This document shows positions 6,312-15,274 of a stretch of 29,240 nucleotides of DNA, in pieces. How positions within the stretch are numbered: the stretch's first letter is position 1; every line of letters begins with the position of its first letter. This DNA is from JAVXAG01 sp040307645 (GTDB lineage: Bacteria > Bacillota > Clostridia > Peptostreptococcales > Anaerovoracaceae), in assembly GCA_040307645.1 (NCBI GenBank), contig JAWRJF010000093.1, positions 1-29,240 of the forward strand, read 5' to 3'. The notes beneath the pieces are model-generated. The model had not been told where the DNA came from and did no database searches. It saw only the letters and a list, made by a program, of their open reading frames with translations. The position numbers and the translations under genes were made by a program.

Positions 6312-7547
6312 TTATTTGTCAATAATTTTATTTACAATATTTAACATTGATAAAACTGCATAATGCCTATTCCATTTTCTATTTATATTTCTCATGCGAA
6401 TTTTCTTTACTGTAATGTCACCATCAAAAATACATCCGATATACATGAGGCCCACAGGCTTTTCAGCTGTACCGCCTCCTGGTCCTGCAACACCTGTCAC
6501 AGAAACACACAACCTGCTTCCCGTCTTTTTTCTCAGACCTTGGACCATTTCTTTTGCTGTTTCCGGGCTAACAGCGCCATATTTTTCTAAAGTTGTTGGG
6601 CTGACCCCTAACTCTTCAATTTTTGCTCTATTTGAATAAGTTACAATACTTCGTTCAAAAATTTCCGAAATTCCAGGAACGTCTGTCAATCTTCCTGCAA
6701 AAAGTCCCCCTGTGCAAGATTCTGCACTGGAAATTGTAATGCCCTTGGATAATAATTTTTTTGTTACTACATCAACAAAATCTTCGTTATCATAACTATA
6801 AACATATTGACCTATAACTGGTTTAATTTTTTCTATTAAATCATCAACAGCCTCTTTAGCTTCATCAATTGTCTTTCTTTTCGAGGCAATTCTTAAGCTA
6901 CATTCACCTTCCTTTGCATAGGTCGCTATTGTCGGATCTGTTTGTTTATCAATATAAGGAAGTAAAACAGTCTCTAGGGAGGATTCACCAATTTCAAAAG
7001 TCCTTAAAATCTTATAGAAAATCACACTATCTTGCATTTTTTCAAGGTAAGGTTTAACCCTTCTATTCCACATTCGCTCCATTTCTCGAGGTGGCCCCGG
7101 CATGCAGATTATATATTTGCCTTTATTTTCCAAAGCAAATCCAGGTGCAGTACCCGCATCATTATCAAAGACAATTGCTCTTTTAGGCATCATGGCTTGT
7201 TTCAGATTATTATGAGACATAGTTCTTCCCATTGCTTTATAATATTCTTTTAAATCATTGAGACTTCCTTCATGGCATACTAAAACATCCTCCATAGCCT
7301 CGCATACAATTTCCTTTGTTAAATCGTCTTGAGTAGGACCTAGCCCTCCTGTTGTAATTATTAGGTCACAATCCCTAAAAATCAATTCAATCATGTCTTT
7401 AATCCTTATTGGATTATCACCAACAGTATAGTGATACATAACGTCAAAACCCAGCAAATTCAATTGCTGGGATAAGTATACTGTATTGGTGTTAGTGATC
7501 TGTCCAAATAATAATTCTGTACCTACACTTAAAATAGCAGTTTTCAC
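6312..7547 (-). CDS. cinA: CinA: competence/damage-inducible protein with NMN deamidase (PncC) domain
   Basis: The two-domain protein (411 residues from GTG 7547) has an N-terminal MoeA/MogA-like domain with GTEL and TTGGLGPTQDD (65-75), and a C-terminal PncC-type domain with SSAESCTGG (about 273-281) and GVAGPGGGTAEKPVG (352-366). The C-terminal domain in this family hydrolyses the amide of nicotinamide mononucleotide in NAD salvage; the N-terminal domain is associated with ADP-ribose pyrophosphatase activity in some homologues. The start at 7547 has AGAGGTG 6 bases upstream; the GTG at 7556 is inside that ribosome-binding site and is rejected. The gene follows pgsA by 18 bases and precedes recA, the classical damage- and competence-linked pair. 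Confidence 0.96.
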   Translation of the reverse strand: MKTAILSVGTELLFGQITNTNTVYLSQQLNLLGFDVMYHYTVGDNPIRIKDMIELIFRDCDLIITTGGLGPTQDDLTKEIVCEAMEDVLVCHEGSLNDLKEYYKAMGRTMSHNNLKQAMMPKRAIVFDNDAGTAPGFALENKGKYIICMPGPPREMERMWNRRVKPYLEKMQDSVIFYKILRTFEIGESSLETVLLPYIDKQTDPTIATYAKEGECSLRIASKRKTIDEAKEAVDDLIEKIKPVIGQYVYSYDNEDFVDVVTKKLLSKGITISSAESCTGGLFAGRLTDVPGISEIFERSIVTYSNRAKIEELGVSPTTLEKYGAVSPETAKEMVQGLRKKTGSRLCVSVTGVAGPGGGTAEKPVGLMYIGCIFDGDITVKKIRMRNINRKWNRHYAVLSMLNIVNKIIDK

Positions 7548-7565
7548 TATTATCACCTCTTTTTA

Positions 7566-8105
7566 TTACAATGAGAACACTTGTTTATTTTTTACAATAT
7601 ATTCAACTCCAGAGTAAATTGTCATTATCAATGATGCCCATAAAAATAACTGAGCTATAATATCTATGATATTTCCAAATTCCCCTGAGCCAACTGCGGG
7701 AACTACTAAAAGTAATGGTACTGCAATCATCTGTAATACAGTTTTTATTTTACCACTCATACCTGCCGCAATTACTATTCCCTCGGAAGCCGCAACAGTT
7801 CTCATTCCTGCCACTGCAAATTCTCTTGCAAGAATAACAATAAGCATCCATCCTGGAACCGTAGAATCTTCAACCATCAAACAAAACGCTGAATACACAA
7901 GAATTTTATCTGCTAGTGGATCCATTATCTTTCCAAAGTTTGTAACAAGATTGTTCTTTCTTGCAATTTTTCCGTCTAGCATATCCGTAAATGATGCAAT
8001 AATGAATATTATAAAGGCAACCCAATAGTAATTCATCATATATGCAGCAATAAAAAACGGTACCGCAATGACTCTCGCAATCGTTAATTTATTCGGCAAA
8101 TTCAT
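7566..8105 (-). CDS. pgsA: CDP-diacylglycerol--glycerol-3-phosphate 3-phosphatidyltransferase
   Basis: PgsA makes phosphatidylglycerol phosphate at the membrane, the committed step to phosphatidylglycerol and cardiolipin. The 179-residue integral membrane protein carries the full CDP-alcohol phosphatidyltransferase signature D41-x2-D44-G45-x2-A48-R49-x8-G58-x3-D62-x3-D66, within FTDMLDGKIARKNN and FGKIMDPLADK, and several hydrophobic helices. Length is typical. Its ATG overlaps the rimO stop by one base (TAATG), implying translational coupling, and cinA follows after 18 bases. Confidence 0.96.
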   Translation of the reverse strand: MNLPNKLTIARVIAVPFFIAAYMMNYYWVAFIIFIIASFTDMLDGKIARKNNLVTNFGKIMDPLADKILVYSAFCLMVEDSTVPGWMLIVILAREFAVAGMRTVAASEGIVIAAGMSGKIKTVLQMIAVPLLLVVPAVGSGEFGNIIDIIAQLFLWASLIMTIYSGVEYIVKNKQVFSL

Positions 8106-9424
8106 TATTCTACCTCCCGACCTATTAAGTCATAATCAAATGCATCTTCAATCTTAACTATTATAATATCCCCAGGATTTAACTTTTTATTTGATGTAAA
8201 TATAACAGAATTGTCAATTTCAGGAGCATCATATCTAGTTCTTCCTACATAGCTTCCGTCATCATCCTCATAGTCCACAATTACATCAAAAACCTGCCCA
8301 ATCTTTTTTTGGTTAATTTCTAAAGATATGTCTAACTGCCTTCGCATTATTCCATCTAGCCTTTCAGCCTTTATTGCGTCTTCTATCTGGTTTTCCATTT
8401 CACCAGCTACAGTATTTTCTTCTTGAGAATATGAGAAAACACCTAATCTAGCAAATTTTTCTCTTTTAACAAAATCAATTAACTCCTCATAATCTTCATC
8501 TGTCTCCCCTGGGAAGCCAACAATTAGTGTTGTTCTTATATGAATATCAGGAATCTTTAATTTTAGTCTCTTTATCGTGTTATCGATAGAGCTAGATGTT
8601 GAACGCCTATTCATAGCCTTTAGAACATTATCGCTGGCATGTTGAATGGGAATATCAATATAATTACAAATTTTATCTTCTTCTGCCATTACATCAATCA
8701 ATTCATCTGTAATTCTATCCTCATAGCAATACATAAGCCTAATCCATTTGATATTATCAATCTGACATAATTTCTTCAGAAGCTTTGGAAGTCTAAGTTC
8801 ACCATAAAGGTCCATTCCGTAAAATGTAACATCTTGGGCAATCAAAATAAGTTCTTTACAACCTGCATCGGCCAATTCCTTAGCTTCTTTAATAATATCT
8901 TCTTCTCTTTTACTTCTAAATTTACCTCTTATTTTAGGTATTATACAATAAGCACAAATATTATTGCAGCCTTCTGCAATCTTTATAGTTGAAGAATATG
9001 GGTTTTCCCTAAGGTTTCTGGGATATGTTTCTAAAACCTTATCATTACACTGTCCTACATGTATTTCCCTGTCACTTTTATCAATTATAGAATTTAATAT
9101 CTCAGGCAATCTTTCATATTCATTTACACCGATAAAACCATCTACTTCTGGCATTTCTTCGTATAGTTCACTGCCATATCTTTGAGATAGACAACCTGAC
9201 ACTATTAATTTCTTTCCTTTAGATTTAAGTTCCGCCATCTCAAAAATTCTATCAATAGACTCTTTTTTAGCGTCATTTATGAACCCACATGTATTAACAA
9301 TAATAATATCAGCTTCCTCTGGGTTGGTTGTCATAATATAATTATTGTCGACTAATATTCCTGAGGCAACTTCAGAATCATTAAAATTCTTAGGGCAGCC
9401 TAAAGTCTCGATAAATACTTTCAT
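8105..9424 (-). CDS. rimO: Ribosomal protein S12 methylthiotransferase RimO
   Basis: RimO adds a methylthio group to a conserved aspartate of ribosomal protein S12 using two iron-sulfur clusters and SAM. The 439-residue protein shows the N-terminal UPF0004 cysteines C10, C46 and C78 (TLGCPKNFNDSE, VNTCGFI, VSGCLSQRY), the radical-SAM motif C153-x3-C157-x2-C160 in EGCNNICAYC, and a C-terminal TRAM domain (about 373-437). The TLGCPKN and GCNNxCxYCxIPxxRG spacing marks RimO rather than MiaB. It starts 3 bases after the ftsK stop and overlaps pgsA, an order common in Clostridia. Confidence 0.96.
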   Translation of the reverse strand: MKVFIETLGCPKNFNDSEVASGILVDNNYIMTTNPEEADIIIVNTCGFINDAKKESIDRIFEMAELKSKGKKLIVSGCLSQRYGSELYEEMPEVDGFIGVNEYERLPEILNSIIDKSDREIHVGQCNDKVLETYPRNLRENPYSSTIKIAEGCNNICAYCIIPKIRGKFRSKREEDIIKEAKELADAGCKELILIAQDVTFYGMDLYGELRLPKLLKKLCQIDNIKWIRLMYCYEDRITDELIDVMAEEDKICNYIDIPIQHASDNVLKAMNRRSTSSSIDNTIKRLKLKIPDIHIRTTLIVGFPGETDEDYEELIDFVKREKFARLGVFSYSQEENTVAGEMENQIEDAIKAERLDGIMRRQLDISLEINQKKIGQVFDVIVDYEDDDGSYVGRTRYDAPEIDNSVIFTSNKKLNPGDIIIVKIEDAFDYDLIGREVE

Positions 9425-9427
9425 GTA

Positions 9428-11920
9428 CTATATATCCTCTGTTTCTTTCTTTAATTGTTCTAATTCATCTTCGCTAATCAAAACTTGTCTTGGTCGACTT
9501 CCATCCTGAGGTCCAATTATTCCTCTAGCCTCCATCATATCTACAATTCTTGCTCCACGATTATAACCAATTCTAAATCTACGTTGAAGCATGGAAATGG
9601 AAGCCTGTCCTGAGTTAACGACACACTCTATGGCCTCAGGTAACAAATCATCTGTATCTTCACCTTTTGTAGGGCTTGCTGTTTTTTCCATAGTATTAAG
9701 CACATCACTGGCATATTCCACTTCTTCGATTTGACTCTTTACGTGTTCTATAACTTTGTGAACTTCTCCGTCGGAAATAAAAGTACCTTGCACTCTTATT
9801 GGTTTCCCCATTCCTAGCGGATTAAACAACATATCTCCTTTTCCAACTAACTTTTCTGCGCCAGCCATATCTAAAATAGTTCTAGAGTCAAACTGTGACG
9901 ATACAGCAAAAGCTATTCTTGATGGAATGTTGGCTTTTATTACACCGGTTATAATATCTACTGATGGCCTCTGAGTTGCTACAATTAAATGCATACCTGC
10001 AGCTCTTGCCATTTGAGCCAATCTACAAATCGATTCCTCAACCTGTGATGGTGCCGCCATCATTAAATCAGCTAATTCATCTATAATTATTACCACCTGT
10101 GGCATAACTAAATCAGCTTCGTCATTAGCTATAACATATTCATTATATGACTCAAGATCCCTTACTCCCTGATCAGCAAACTTCTTATAACGATCAGTCA
10201 TCTCAGCTACGGCCCAATTTAATGCCGCAGCTGCTTTAGAAGGCTCCGTAACAACAGGAATCAGAAGATGTGGTATACCATTATAGTTTCCTAGTTCAAC
10301 TACCTTAGGGTCAATTAATACTAATTTCACCTCATCAGGGTTTGCCTTATATAAGATACTTGTTATTATACTGTTAATGCATACACTTTTCCCTGAGCCT
10401 GTAGATCCTGCTATAAGCAAATGTGGCATGCTCTTTAAATCTGCTACTATGGCTTTTCCAGCTATGTCTTTTCCTACTGCAAATGTAATCTTAGACTTAG
10501 CATTCTTAAACTCTTTAGAACCAATAATCTCTCTTAGAGTAACCATATTAATACTATCATTTTCTACCTCAATGCCTACTGCAGCCTTTCCAGGTATGGG
10601 TGCTTCTATTCTAATGCTCTTCGCTTCTAGATTTAAAGCTATATCATCTGCCAATCTTACTATACTATTTACCTTAACTCCTATATTGGGTTGTATCTCA
10701 TATCTTGTGATAGCCGGGCCCTGAGTTACCTGAACAACTCGAGCATCAACTTTAAAGTTTTGGAGAGTCTGCTCTAATTTTTGTGCCTTTAACTGCAAAT
10801 TACCATTAGTGGCGTTTTGGCCTTTATCTACCGGCTTGTTTAACAAATCGATTGAAGGCTTATGATACTTAAGCGATTTTTTTGTCAAATTAAGTTCAGA
10901 TTCATCTAGTGACGCTAAACTTGCTTCCTTATTAGTAATCTTAGCTGGAGAATCCTCCACTGTATCTTTTGATTCGAAAAAGCTCTCCTGGTAAGTTTCA
11001 TTATATGTAGTCGTTGAAATTGGTTTGCATGGAACATCTTCCTTATTTAGGTTTTCTTTTGTTCCCTCAATACCAAAACCTTTTCCGTAGTCCTGCTTCT
11101 CTTCAAGGCCAAAAGAAACATTACTCTTGGTTTCTTCAGTCCTATCAAAAAGATTTTCATCAGACATATATTTTAATATGTTGCTTTTCTCACCTAGTTT
11201 AAACATCTTTTTAGATGGTGTTTTTTCTTTTGGTGCCTCTAAAGCTTCTAGTTTTTGTTCCTCAGCTCTTCTTTCTTCTTTTACTATACGTCTTTCTTCA
11301 CGTTTGACTCTAAGGCTTTCAAGCCCTTTAGAAATAGGCGTATTTATAACTAGCAGTAATGATATAATAATTGATACTACTGCAAAAATATTTAGCCCTG
11401 CTACACCTATTAATTTAATCAATATGGTAGCAATAACCATTCCAAAAGCACCGCCACTTGTCAATGTAACTCCAGTTTCATAGAACTTTCCAATTGATGA
11501 AACTGTTAAAGTCAGATTATTCGGGTCAATAAATCTCTCTGAATTTAACAAGCATATCATAAGTAATATGTTAAATACTAATGCACCACTTTTACCTGTT
11601 AAATGAACTGTTTTGTGTAAAAATAATAATATGCCAAAACCTATGAGATACCATGGCAAAATTAATGCTACCAGTCCAAAAATACCTTTTAGGCCATCTC
11701 CTAAAGCTTCTCCAAATTGGCCAGCCGCCTTAAACTGAACAGCTGCAAATATAAAAGCGCCAATTGCCATACAGGTTATTGCCCAAATCTCATCTCTTAA
11801 TCTTTTGTCCGTTTTTACTCTATCAGTAGCACTATTTGACTTAGGCTTGCTACTAGTTTTTTTCTTTTTATTTTTTGACCCTGGTGGTCTGCCAGGTTTT
11901 CTCTTAGCTTGTTCTGCCAT
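9428..11920 (-). CDS. ftsK: FtsK/SpoIIIE family DNA translocase with N-terminal AT-hook
   Basis: This septal DNA pump clears chromosomal DNA from the closing septum and, in spore formers, packs the chromosome into the forespore. The 830-residue protein has a basic N-terminal tail, four to five membrane helices (about 44-64, 80-102, 112-126, 155-193), a charged linker (about 200-360) and the alpha/beta RecA-like motor. The motor has Walker A AGSTGSGKS (504-512) and Walker B IIIDELADLM (611-620). A C-terminal gamma winged helix (about 755-815) should read KOPS/SRS-like sequences. Residues 7-20 (RKPGRPPGSKNKKK) match an AT-hook, unusual for this family. ATG 11920 follows AAAGGGG. In B. subtilis spoIIIE lies between dapA and pgsA-cinA-recA, so SpoIIIE is the likely role. 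Confidence 0.95.
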   Translation of the reverse strand: MAEQAKRKPGRPPGSKNKKKKTSSKPKSNSATDRVKTDKRLRDEIWAITCMAIGAFIFAAVQFKAAGQFGEALGDGLKGIFGLVALILPWYLIGFGILLFLHKTVHLTGKSGALVFNILLMICLLNSERFIDPNNLTLTVSSIGKFYETGVTLTSGGAFGMVIATILIKLIGVAGLNIFAVVSIIISLLLVINTPISKGLESLRVKREERRIVKEERRAEEQKLEALEAPKEKTPSKKMFKLGEKSNILKYMSDENLFDRTEETKSNVSFGLEEKQDYGKGFGIEGTKENLNKEDVPCKPISTTTYNETYQESFFESKDTVEDSPAKITNKEASLASLDESELNLTKKSLKYHKPSIDLLNKPVDKGQNATNGNLQLKAQKLEQTLQNFKVDARVVQVTQGPAITRYEIQPNIGVKVNSIVRLADDIALNLEAKSIRIEAPIPGKAAVGIEVENDSINMVTLREIIGSKEFKNAKSKITFAVGKDIAGKAIVADLKSMPHLLIAGSTGSGKSVCINSIITSILYKANPDEVKLVLIDPKVVELGNYNGIPHLLIPVVTEPSKAAAALNWAVAEMTDRYKKFADQGVRDLESYNEYVIANDEADLVMPQVVIIIDELADLMMAAPSQVEESICRLAQMARAAGMHLIVATQRPSVDIITGVIKANIPSRIAFAVSSQFDSRTILDMAGAEKLVGKGDMLFNPLGMGKPIRVQGTFISDGEVHKVIEHVKSQIEEVEYASDVLNTMEKTASPTKGEDTDDLLPEAIECVVNSGQASISMLQRRFRIGYNRGARIVDMMEARGIIGPQDGSRPRQVLISEDELEQLKKETEDI

Positions 11921-11947
11921 TAGAACCCCTTTCTCTTTAATATCTCT

Positions 11948-12784
11948 TTATTCCATGAATAAATGGTATCCTATAGTTAGAATCCCCACTACCCAAACAT
12001 AGAATGAAAAATATGTTAATTTTTTGTTTGAAACTAACTTAATCATTGTCTTAATTGCGAATAATCCGGAAACAGCTGCAACAACTACACCTGCAATTAT
12101 TGGCCCCATTGTTGCTCCTCCAAGTCCAGCCTCAATAGCTGCAGGAGCTTCCATTACTACGGATCCTAAAATTGATGGAATAGAGATTAAAAATGCAAAT
12201 TTAACCGCAAAAGCTCTGTCCAATCCTGTAGAAAGTCCTCCAACAAGTGTGGATCCCGACCTTGAAATTCCTGGGCAAATTGCTATTCCCTGAAGAACAC
12301 CAATAAAAATAGCATTTCTAAAATTCATTTTTTCTATGCCTTTCTTTGCACTTCCCATCTTTTCTGCAAAAAACATTATAAAGCCAGTAATAATAAGGCC
12401 GATTCCGATAGCAATAAGAGATGAATACATTTTTTCAAAATAACTATTAAATAGTACTCCAATTATTCCTGTAGGAATAGTTGCCACTATGATCATGACT
12501 CCCAGCTTTCTTACAGGTCTTTCTTTTAATCTTAATCCTCTTCCTGTAAATAAGTCTTTTATAGTCAAACCTAGTTCAATAATTAATTCCCAGATATCTT
12601 TCCAGTAAACGATAAATACTGAAATAAGAGTTCCAAAATGTAATAATACTGCAAAAGGCAGTACCTGCTCTCCGTCTATTCCAAAAAAATACTGCAGCAA
12701 TGCCAAATGTCCTGAACTACTAATTGGCAAAAACTCAGCCAACCCCTGTACTAAACCTAAAATTATCGATTCAAAATATCCCAA
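11948..12784 (-). CDS. uppP: Undecaprenyl-diphosphatase UppP/BacA
   Basis: UppP dephosphorylates undecaprenyl pyrophosphate to recycle the lipid carrier for peptidoglycan and is a known bacitracin-resistance factor. The protein (278 residues from TTG 12784) is polytopic and contains both active-site signatures: EFLPISSSGHL (17-27) and PGISRSGST (171-179, with R175). I prefer TTG 12784 because AGAGGTG ends 6 bases before it; the GTG at 12793 is part of that ribosome site. The gene starts just after asd (stop at 12797) and is followed 27 bases later by ftsK, so it is in the asd-uppP-ftsK run. Membrane location fits the neighbouring envelope and division genes. Confidence 0.95.
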   Translation of the reverse strand: MGYFESIILGLVQGLAEFLPISSSGHLALLQYFFGIDGEQVLPFAVLLHFGTLISVFIVYWKDIWELIIELGLTIKDLFTGRGLRLKERPVRKLGVMIIVATIPTGIIGVLFNSYFEKMYSSLIAIGIGLIITGFIMFFAEKMGSAKKGIEKMNFRNAIFIGVLQGIAICPGISRSGSTLVGGLSTGLDRAFAVKFAFLISIPSILGSVVMEAPAAIEAGLGGATMGPIIAGVVVAAVSGLFAIKTMIKLVSNKKLTYFSFYVWVVGILTIGYHLFME

Positions 12785-12796
12785 TATCGTCACCTC

Positions 12797-13891
12797 TTAT
12801 TTGCTTTCTATATATCCTTTTTCAACTAACGCTTCCGCGCAAAGAACTGCTCCACCAGCTGCCCCTCTTACTGTATTATGGGCAAGGCCGATAAACTTAA
12901 AATCATATATTTTATCTTCTCTAAGTCTGCCTACAGTTACACCCATTCCATTTTCATAATTGACATCAAGTTTCACCTGTGGTCTATCTTCTTCTTCTAT
13001 GTATTTTATGAACTGCTTTGGAGCACTAGGCAAGTTTGCCTCCTGTGGAAGTCCTCTAAAATTAACTAGTTTTTCAATTAACTGTTCTTTTGTTGGTTTT
13101 TTATTAAATTTAACAAATACAGCAGCAGTATGACCATCTAATACAGGTACTCTTACACATTGACAAGTAATAACAGGTTCTTCAGCTAAAGCTATTTCAC
13201 CATCTTTAAGAGTTCCCAGTATTCTTAAAGGTTCAAGTTCACTTTTTTCTTCTTCTCCACCAATATAAGGAATAATATTGCCCGACATTTCCGGCCAATC
13301 TTTAAAAGTTTTTCCAGCACCTGAAATAGCCTGATATGTTGTAGCAACTACTTCTACTGGTTCAAACTCCTCCCAGGCAGCAAGAGCCGGAACATAACCT
13401 TGAATAGAACAGTTTGGTTTAACAGCGATAAAACCACGCTTAGTACCAAGTCTTTCTTTCTGATACTTAATAACCTCAAAATGTTCTGGATTGATTTCTG
13501 GTACTACCATTGGAACGTCCGGTGTCCATCTATGTGCGCTGTTATTTGATACAACCGGCGTCTCAGTTTTAGCATATTCCTCTTCGATTTTTTTAATTTC
13601 CTCTTTAGTCATATCTACTGCACTAAAAACAAAATCAACAGTCTCTGCTACAGCTTTTACGTCATTAACATTCATTACTACTATATTTTTAACAGAATCA
13701 GGCATAGGGGTGGTCATTTTCCATCTTTCTCCTACGGCTTTTTCATATGTCGATCCAGCGCTTCTTGAACTTGCCGCAATAGTTACAACTTCAAACCATG
13801 GATGGTTTTCAAGTAGGGATATAAATCTCTGCCCAACCATTCCAGTTCCTCCCAAAATGCCTACTTTTAATTTTTTTTCTAATTCTCTCAT
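12797..13891 (-). CDS. asd: Aspartate-semialdehyde dehydrogenase, archaeal/fungal-type
   Basis: Asd reduces aspartyl phosphate to aspartate semialdehyde with NADPH, the branch point for lysine/diaminopimelate, threonine and methionine. The 364-residue protein has the dinucleotide-binding GGTGMVGQRF (14-23), the catalytic cysteine C161 in VKPNCSIQG and H254 in VLDGHTAAV. The length, HPWFEVVTIAASSRSAG and the NCSIQG context match the class first described in archaea and yeast (TIGR00978-like) rather than the common B. subtilis/E. coli class. ATG 13891 follows AGGAAGG by about 8 bases. It has a good SigA-type promoter and heads the run into uppP and ftsK. dapA is divergent, so the two successive steps are transcribed back to back. 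Confidence 0.95.
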   Translation of the reverse strand: MRELEKKLKVGILGGTGMVGQRFISLLENHPWFEVVTIAASSRSAGSTYEKAVGERWKMTTPMPDSVKNIVVMNVNDVKAVAETVDFVFSAVDMTKEEIKKIEEEYAKTETPVVSNNSAHRWTPDVPMVVPEINPEHFEVIKYQKERLGTKRGFIAVKPNCSIQGYVPALAAWEEFEPVEVVATTYQAISGAGKTFKDWPEMSGNIIPYIGGEEEKSELEPLRILGTLKDGEIALAEEPVITCQCVRVPVLDGHTAAVFVKFNKKPTKEQLIEKLVNFRGLPQEANLPSAPKQFIKYIEEEDRPQVKLDVNYENGMGVTVGRLREDKIYDFKFIGLAHNTVRGAAGGAVLCAEALVEKGYIESK

Positions 13892-13933
13892 TGTGCCACC
13901 CTTCCTTACTTTTATTATTAATCATATCTAGTA

Positions 13934-13962
13934 ATTTTATCATTTATTCGTTGATTTTTCAA
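13934..13962 (-). promoter_or_regulatory. SigA-type promoter of asd
   Basis: On the minus strand: -35 TTGAAA (13962-13957), 17-base spacer, -10 TAAAAT (13939-13934). It is the only good promoter seen upstream of the asd-uppP-ftsK-rimO-pgsA-cinA run. Confidence 0.7.
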
Positions 13963-13975
13963 CTATATTTAACCA

Positions 13976-14003
13976 TTTACATGACTATAGAATATATTAT
14001 ATT
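13976..14003 (+). promoter_or_regulatory. Probable SigA-type promoter of dapA
   Basis: TTTACA (13976-13981), 16-base spacer, TATATT (13998-14003), 26 bases before the dapA start. It lies back to back with the asd promoter. The leader is too short to hold a lysine riboswitch. Confidence 0.6.
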
Positions 14004-14029
14004 AATACATTCAGAAAGGAAGTGAAATT

Positions 14030-14914
14030 ATGGCACTATTTAAGGGTGCTGGAGTAGCATTAGTAACTCCTTTTAAAGATGGTGATGTTGATTATAATTC
14101 CTTAGAAAGACTGATCAATTGGCAGATTGATAATGATATAGATGCAATTATAAGCTGTGGAACTACAGGTGAGGCATCTACTTTGTCTGTAAAGGAACAA
14201 CTATCTGTCATAGATTTTACAGTAAGAAAAGTTGACGGTAGAGTACCAGTTATTGCAGGTTCAGGTAGCAATAATACATCTACAGCAATGTTTTTGGCAA
14301 AGGAAATTGAAGAACTTGGGGTTAATGGGCTTTTAATTGTAACACCATACTATAACAAGTGTACCCAAAAAGGGCTCCAGAATCACTACGAAATGATCGC
14401 TGATTACACTGAACTACCAATTATTTTATATTCTGTAAAAAGCAGAACCAGTGTTAATATTGAGCCCAAAACAGTATTAGCATTAAGTAAACACCCTAGA
14501 ATTGTTGGTATAAAAGAAGCTAGCGGCGATATATCACAAATTTGCAAAATCGCATCGATGGTAAATACTAATGACTTCGCAATTTATTCAGGAAATGATG
14601 ATCAGACTTTACCAATTATGTCTCTTGGCGGTGTAGGTTGTATTTCTACAGTAGCAAATATAATACCTAAAGAATATCATCAGATGATAAACTACTATTC
14701 AAAAGGAAATATAAGAATAGCACAAAAAATGCAATTAAAAATGAAACCACTTATCGAGGCTATTTTTGCAGAAGTAAATCCAATACCAATAAAAGCTGCA
14801 CTAAATATTATGGGAATGATTGAAAAAGAGTATAGAATGCCTCTTTGTGAGCCTTCCAATGAAACATTATATTGGATATACGATGAAATGAAAAAATTCG
14901 GTATTAAGATATAA
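14030..14914 (+). CDS. dapA: 4-hydroxy-tetrahydrodipicolinate synthase
   Basis: DapA condenses pyruvate with aspartate semialdehyde, the first step to diaminopimelate, lysine and, in spore formers, dipicolinic acid. The 294-residue TIM-barrel protein shows GTTGEAST (44-51) for pyruvate binding, VTPYYNK (104-110), the catalytic tyrosine Y134 and the Schiff-base lysine K162 in GIKEASGD. The usual YNVPxRTG segment reads YSVKSRTS here. R139 is kept, but the normal proline is lysine, a modest departure next to the active site. The ATG at 14030 has GGAAGTG about 7 bases upstream. It is the only long plus-strand gene in the left half of the window and ends near a hairpin shared with rpmF. Confidence 0.96.
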   Translation: MALFKGAGVALVTPFKDGDVDYNSLERLINWQIDNDIDAIISCGTTGEASTLSVKEQLSVIDFTVRKVDGRVPVIAGSGSNNTSTAMFLAKEIEELGVNGLLIVTPYYNKCTQKGLQNHYEMIADYTELPIILYSVKSRTSVNIEPKTVLALSKHPRIVGIKEASGDISQICKIASMVNTNDFAIYSGNDDQTLPIMSLGGVGCISTVANIIPKEYHQMINYYSKGNIRIAQKMQLKMKPLIEAIFAEVNPIPIKAALNIMGMIEKEYRMPLCEPSNETLYWIYDEMKKFGIKI

Positions 14915-14948
14915 GTTAATTCCACATAAATAAGGATAATAATCACGT

Positions 14949-14977
14949 AAAAAAGAGCAGTATAATAACTGCTCTTT
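14949..14977 (-). terminator. Terminator of rpmF, shared with convergent dapA
   Basis: AAAGAGCAGT (14952-14961), a six-base loop and ACTGCTCTTT (14968-14977) form a 10-bp stem. On the minus strand it ends in six T (14954-14949), a good terminator for rpmF, 22 bases after its stop. For dapA (plus strand) the T-run is only three bases, so it works less clearly in that direction. Confidence 0.8.
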
Positions 14978-14999
14978 AAATTACATAATCTGTCTTATC

Positions 15000-15182
15000 T
15001 TAAGCTTCAGTAGCAACAACTTCCTTACCATCGTAATAATTACAATTAGGACATACTCTGTGTGGAAGCTTTGGCTCGTGACACTGAGGACAAATTGAAA
15101 GTCCTGGTAATGACTTCTTCATGTTTGGTGATCTTCTCTTGTCTCTTCTAGCTTTAGATGTTCTTCTCTTTGGAACTGCCAT
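15000..15182 (-). CDS. rpmF: 50S ribosomal protein L32, zinc-binding form
   Basis: The 60-residue protein is L32: MAVPKRRTSKARRDKRRS at the N-terminus and a zinc ribbon C31-x2-C34...C44-x2-C47 (CPQCHEP, VCPNCNYY). It is the cysteine-containing, zinc-dependent paralogue. ATG 15182 follows AAGGAGGTG by 6 bases. In most Clostridia a DUF177/YceD gene lies between ackA and rpmF, and plsX follows rpmF. Here rpmF follows ackA by 95 bases, with its own promoter, and is followed by convergent dapA. Confidence 0.97.
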   Translation of the reverse strand: MAVPKRRTSKARRDKRRSPNMKKSLPGLSICPQCHEPKLPHRVCPNCNYYDGKEVVATEA

Positions 15183-15244
15183 TGTCTACACCTCCTTGTG
15201 CTCGTTTTATATTATCAAAATAAATAATTTTCGTTAACTTCTAG

Positions 15245-15274
15245 ATTATATACTTAATAACCTATATCTGTCAA
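15245..15274 (-). promoter_or_regulatory. SigA-type promoter of rpmF
   Basis: On the minus strand: perfect -35 TTGACA (15274-15269), 18-base spacer, perfect -10 TATAAT (15250-15245). It starts 3 bases after the ackA stop, so rpmF does not rely on ackA transcription. Confidence 0.85.

Noticed and set aside
10377..11483. Plus-strand open frames opposite ftsK
   Set aside because: They lie fully within the conserved motor and membrane coding region and show no family motifs or ribosome sites.
13892..14029. Lysine riboswitch upstream of asd or dapA
   Set aside because: The whole divergent gap is only 138 bases and shows no lysine-riboswitch elements; both leaders are short.
14695..14946. Minus-strand 83-residue frame opposite the dapA end
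   Set aside because: It is antisense to conserved DapA sequence, without a ribosome site or recognisable motif.
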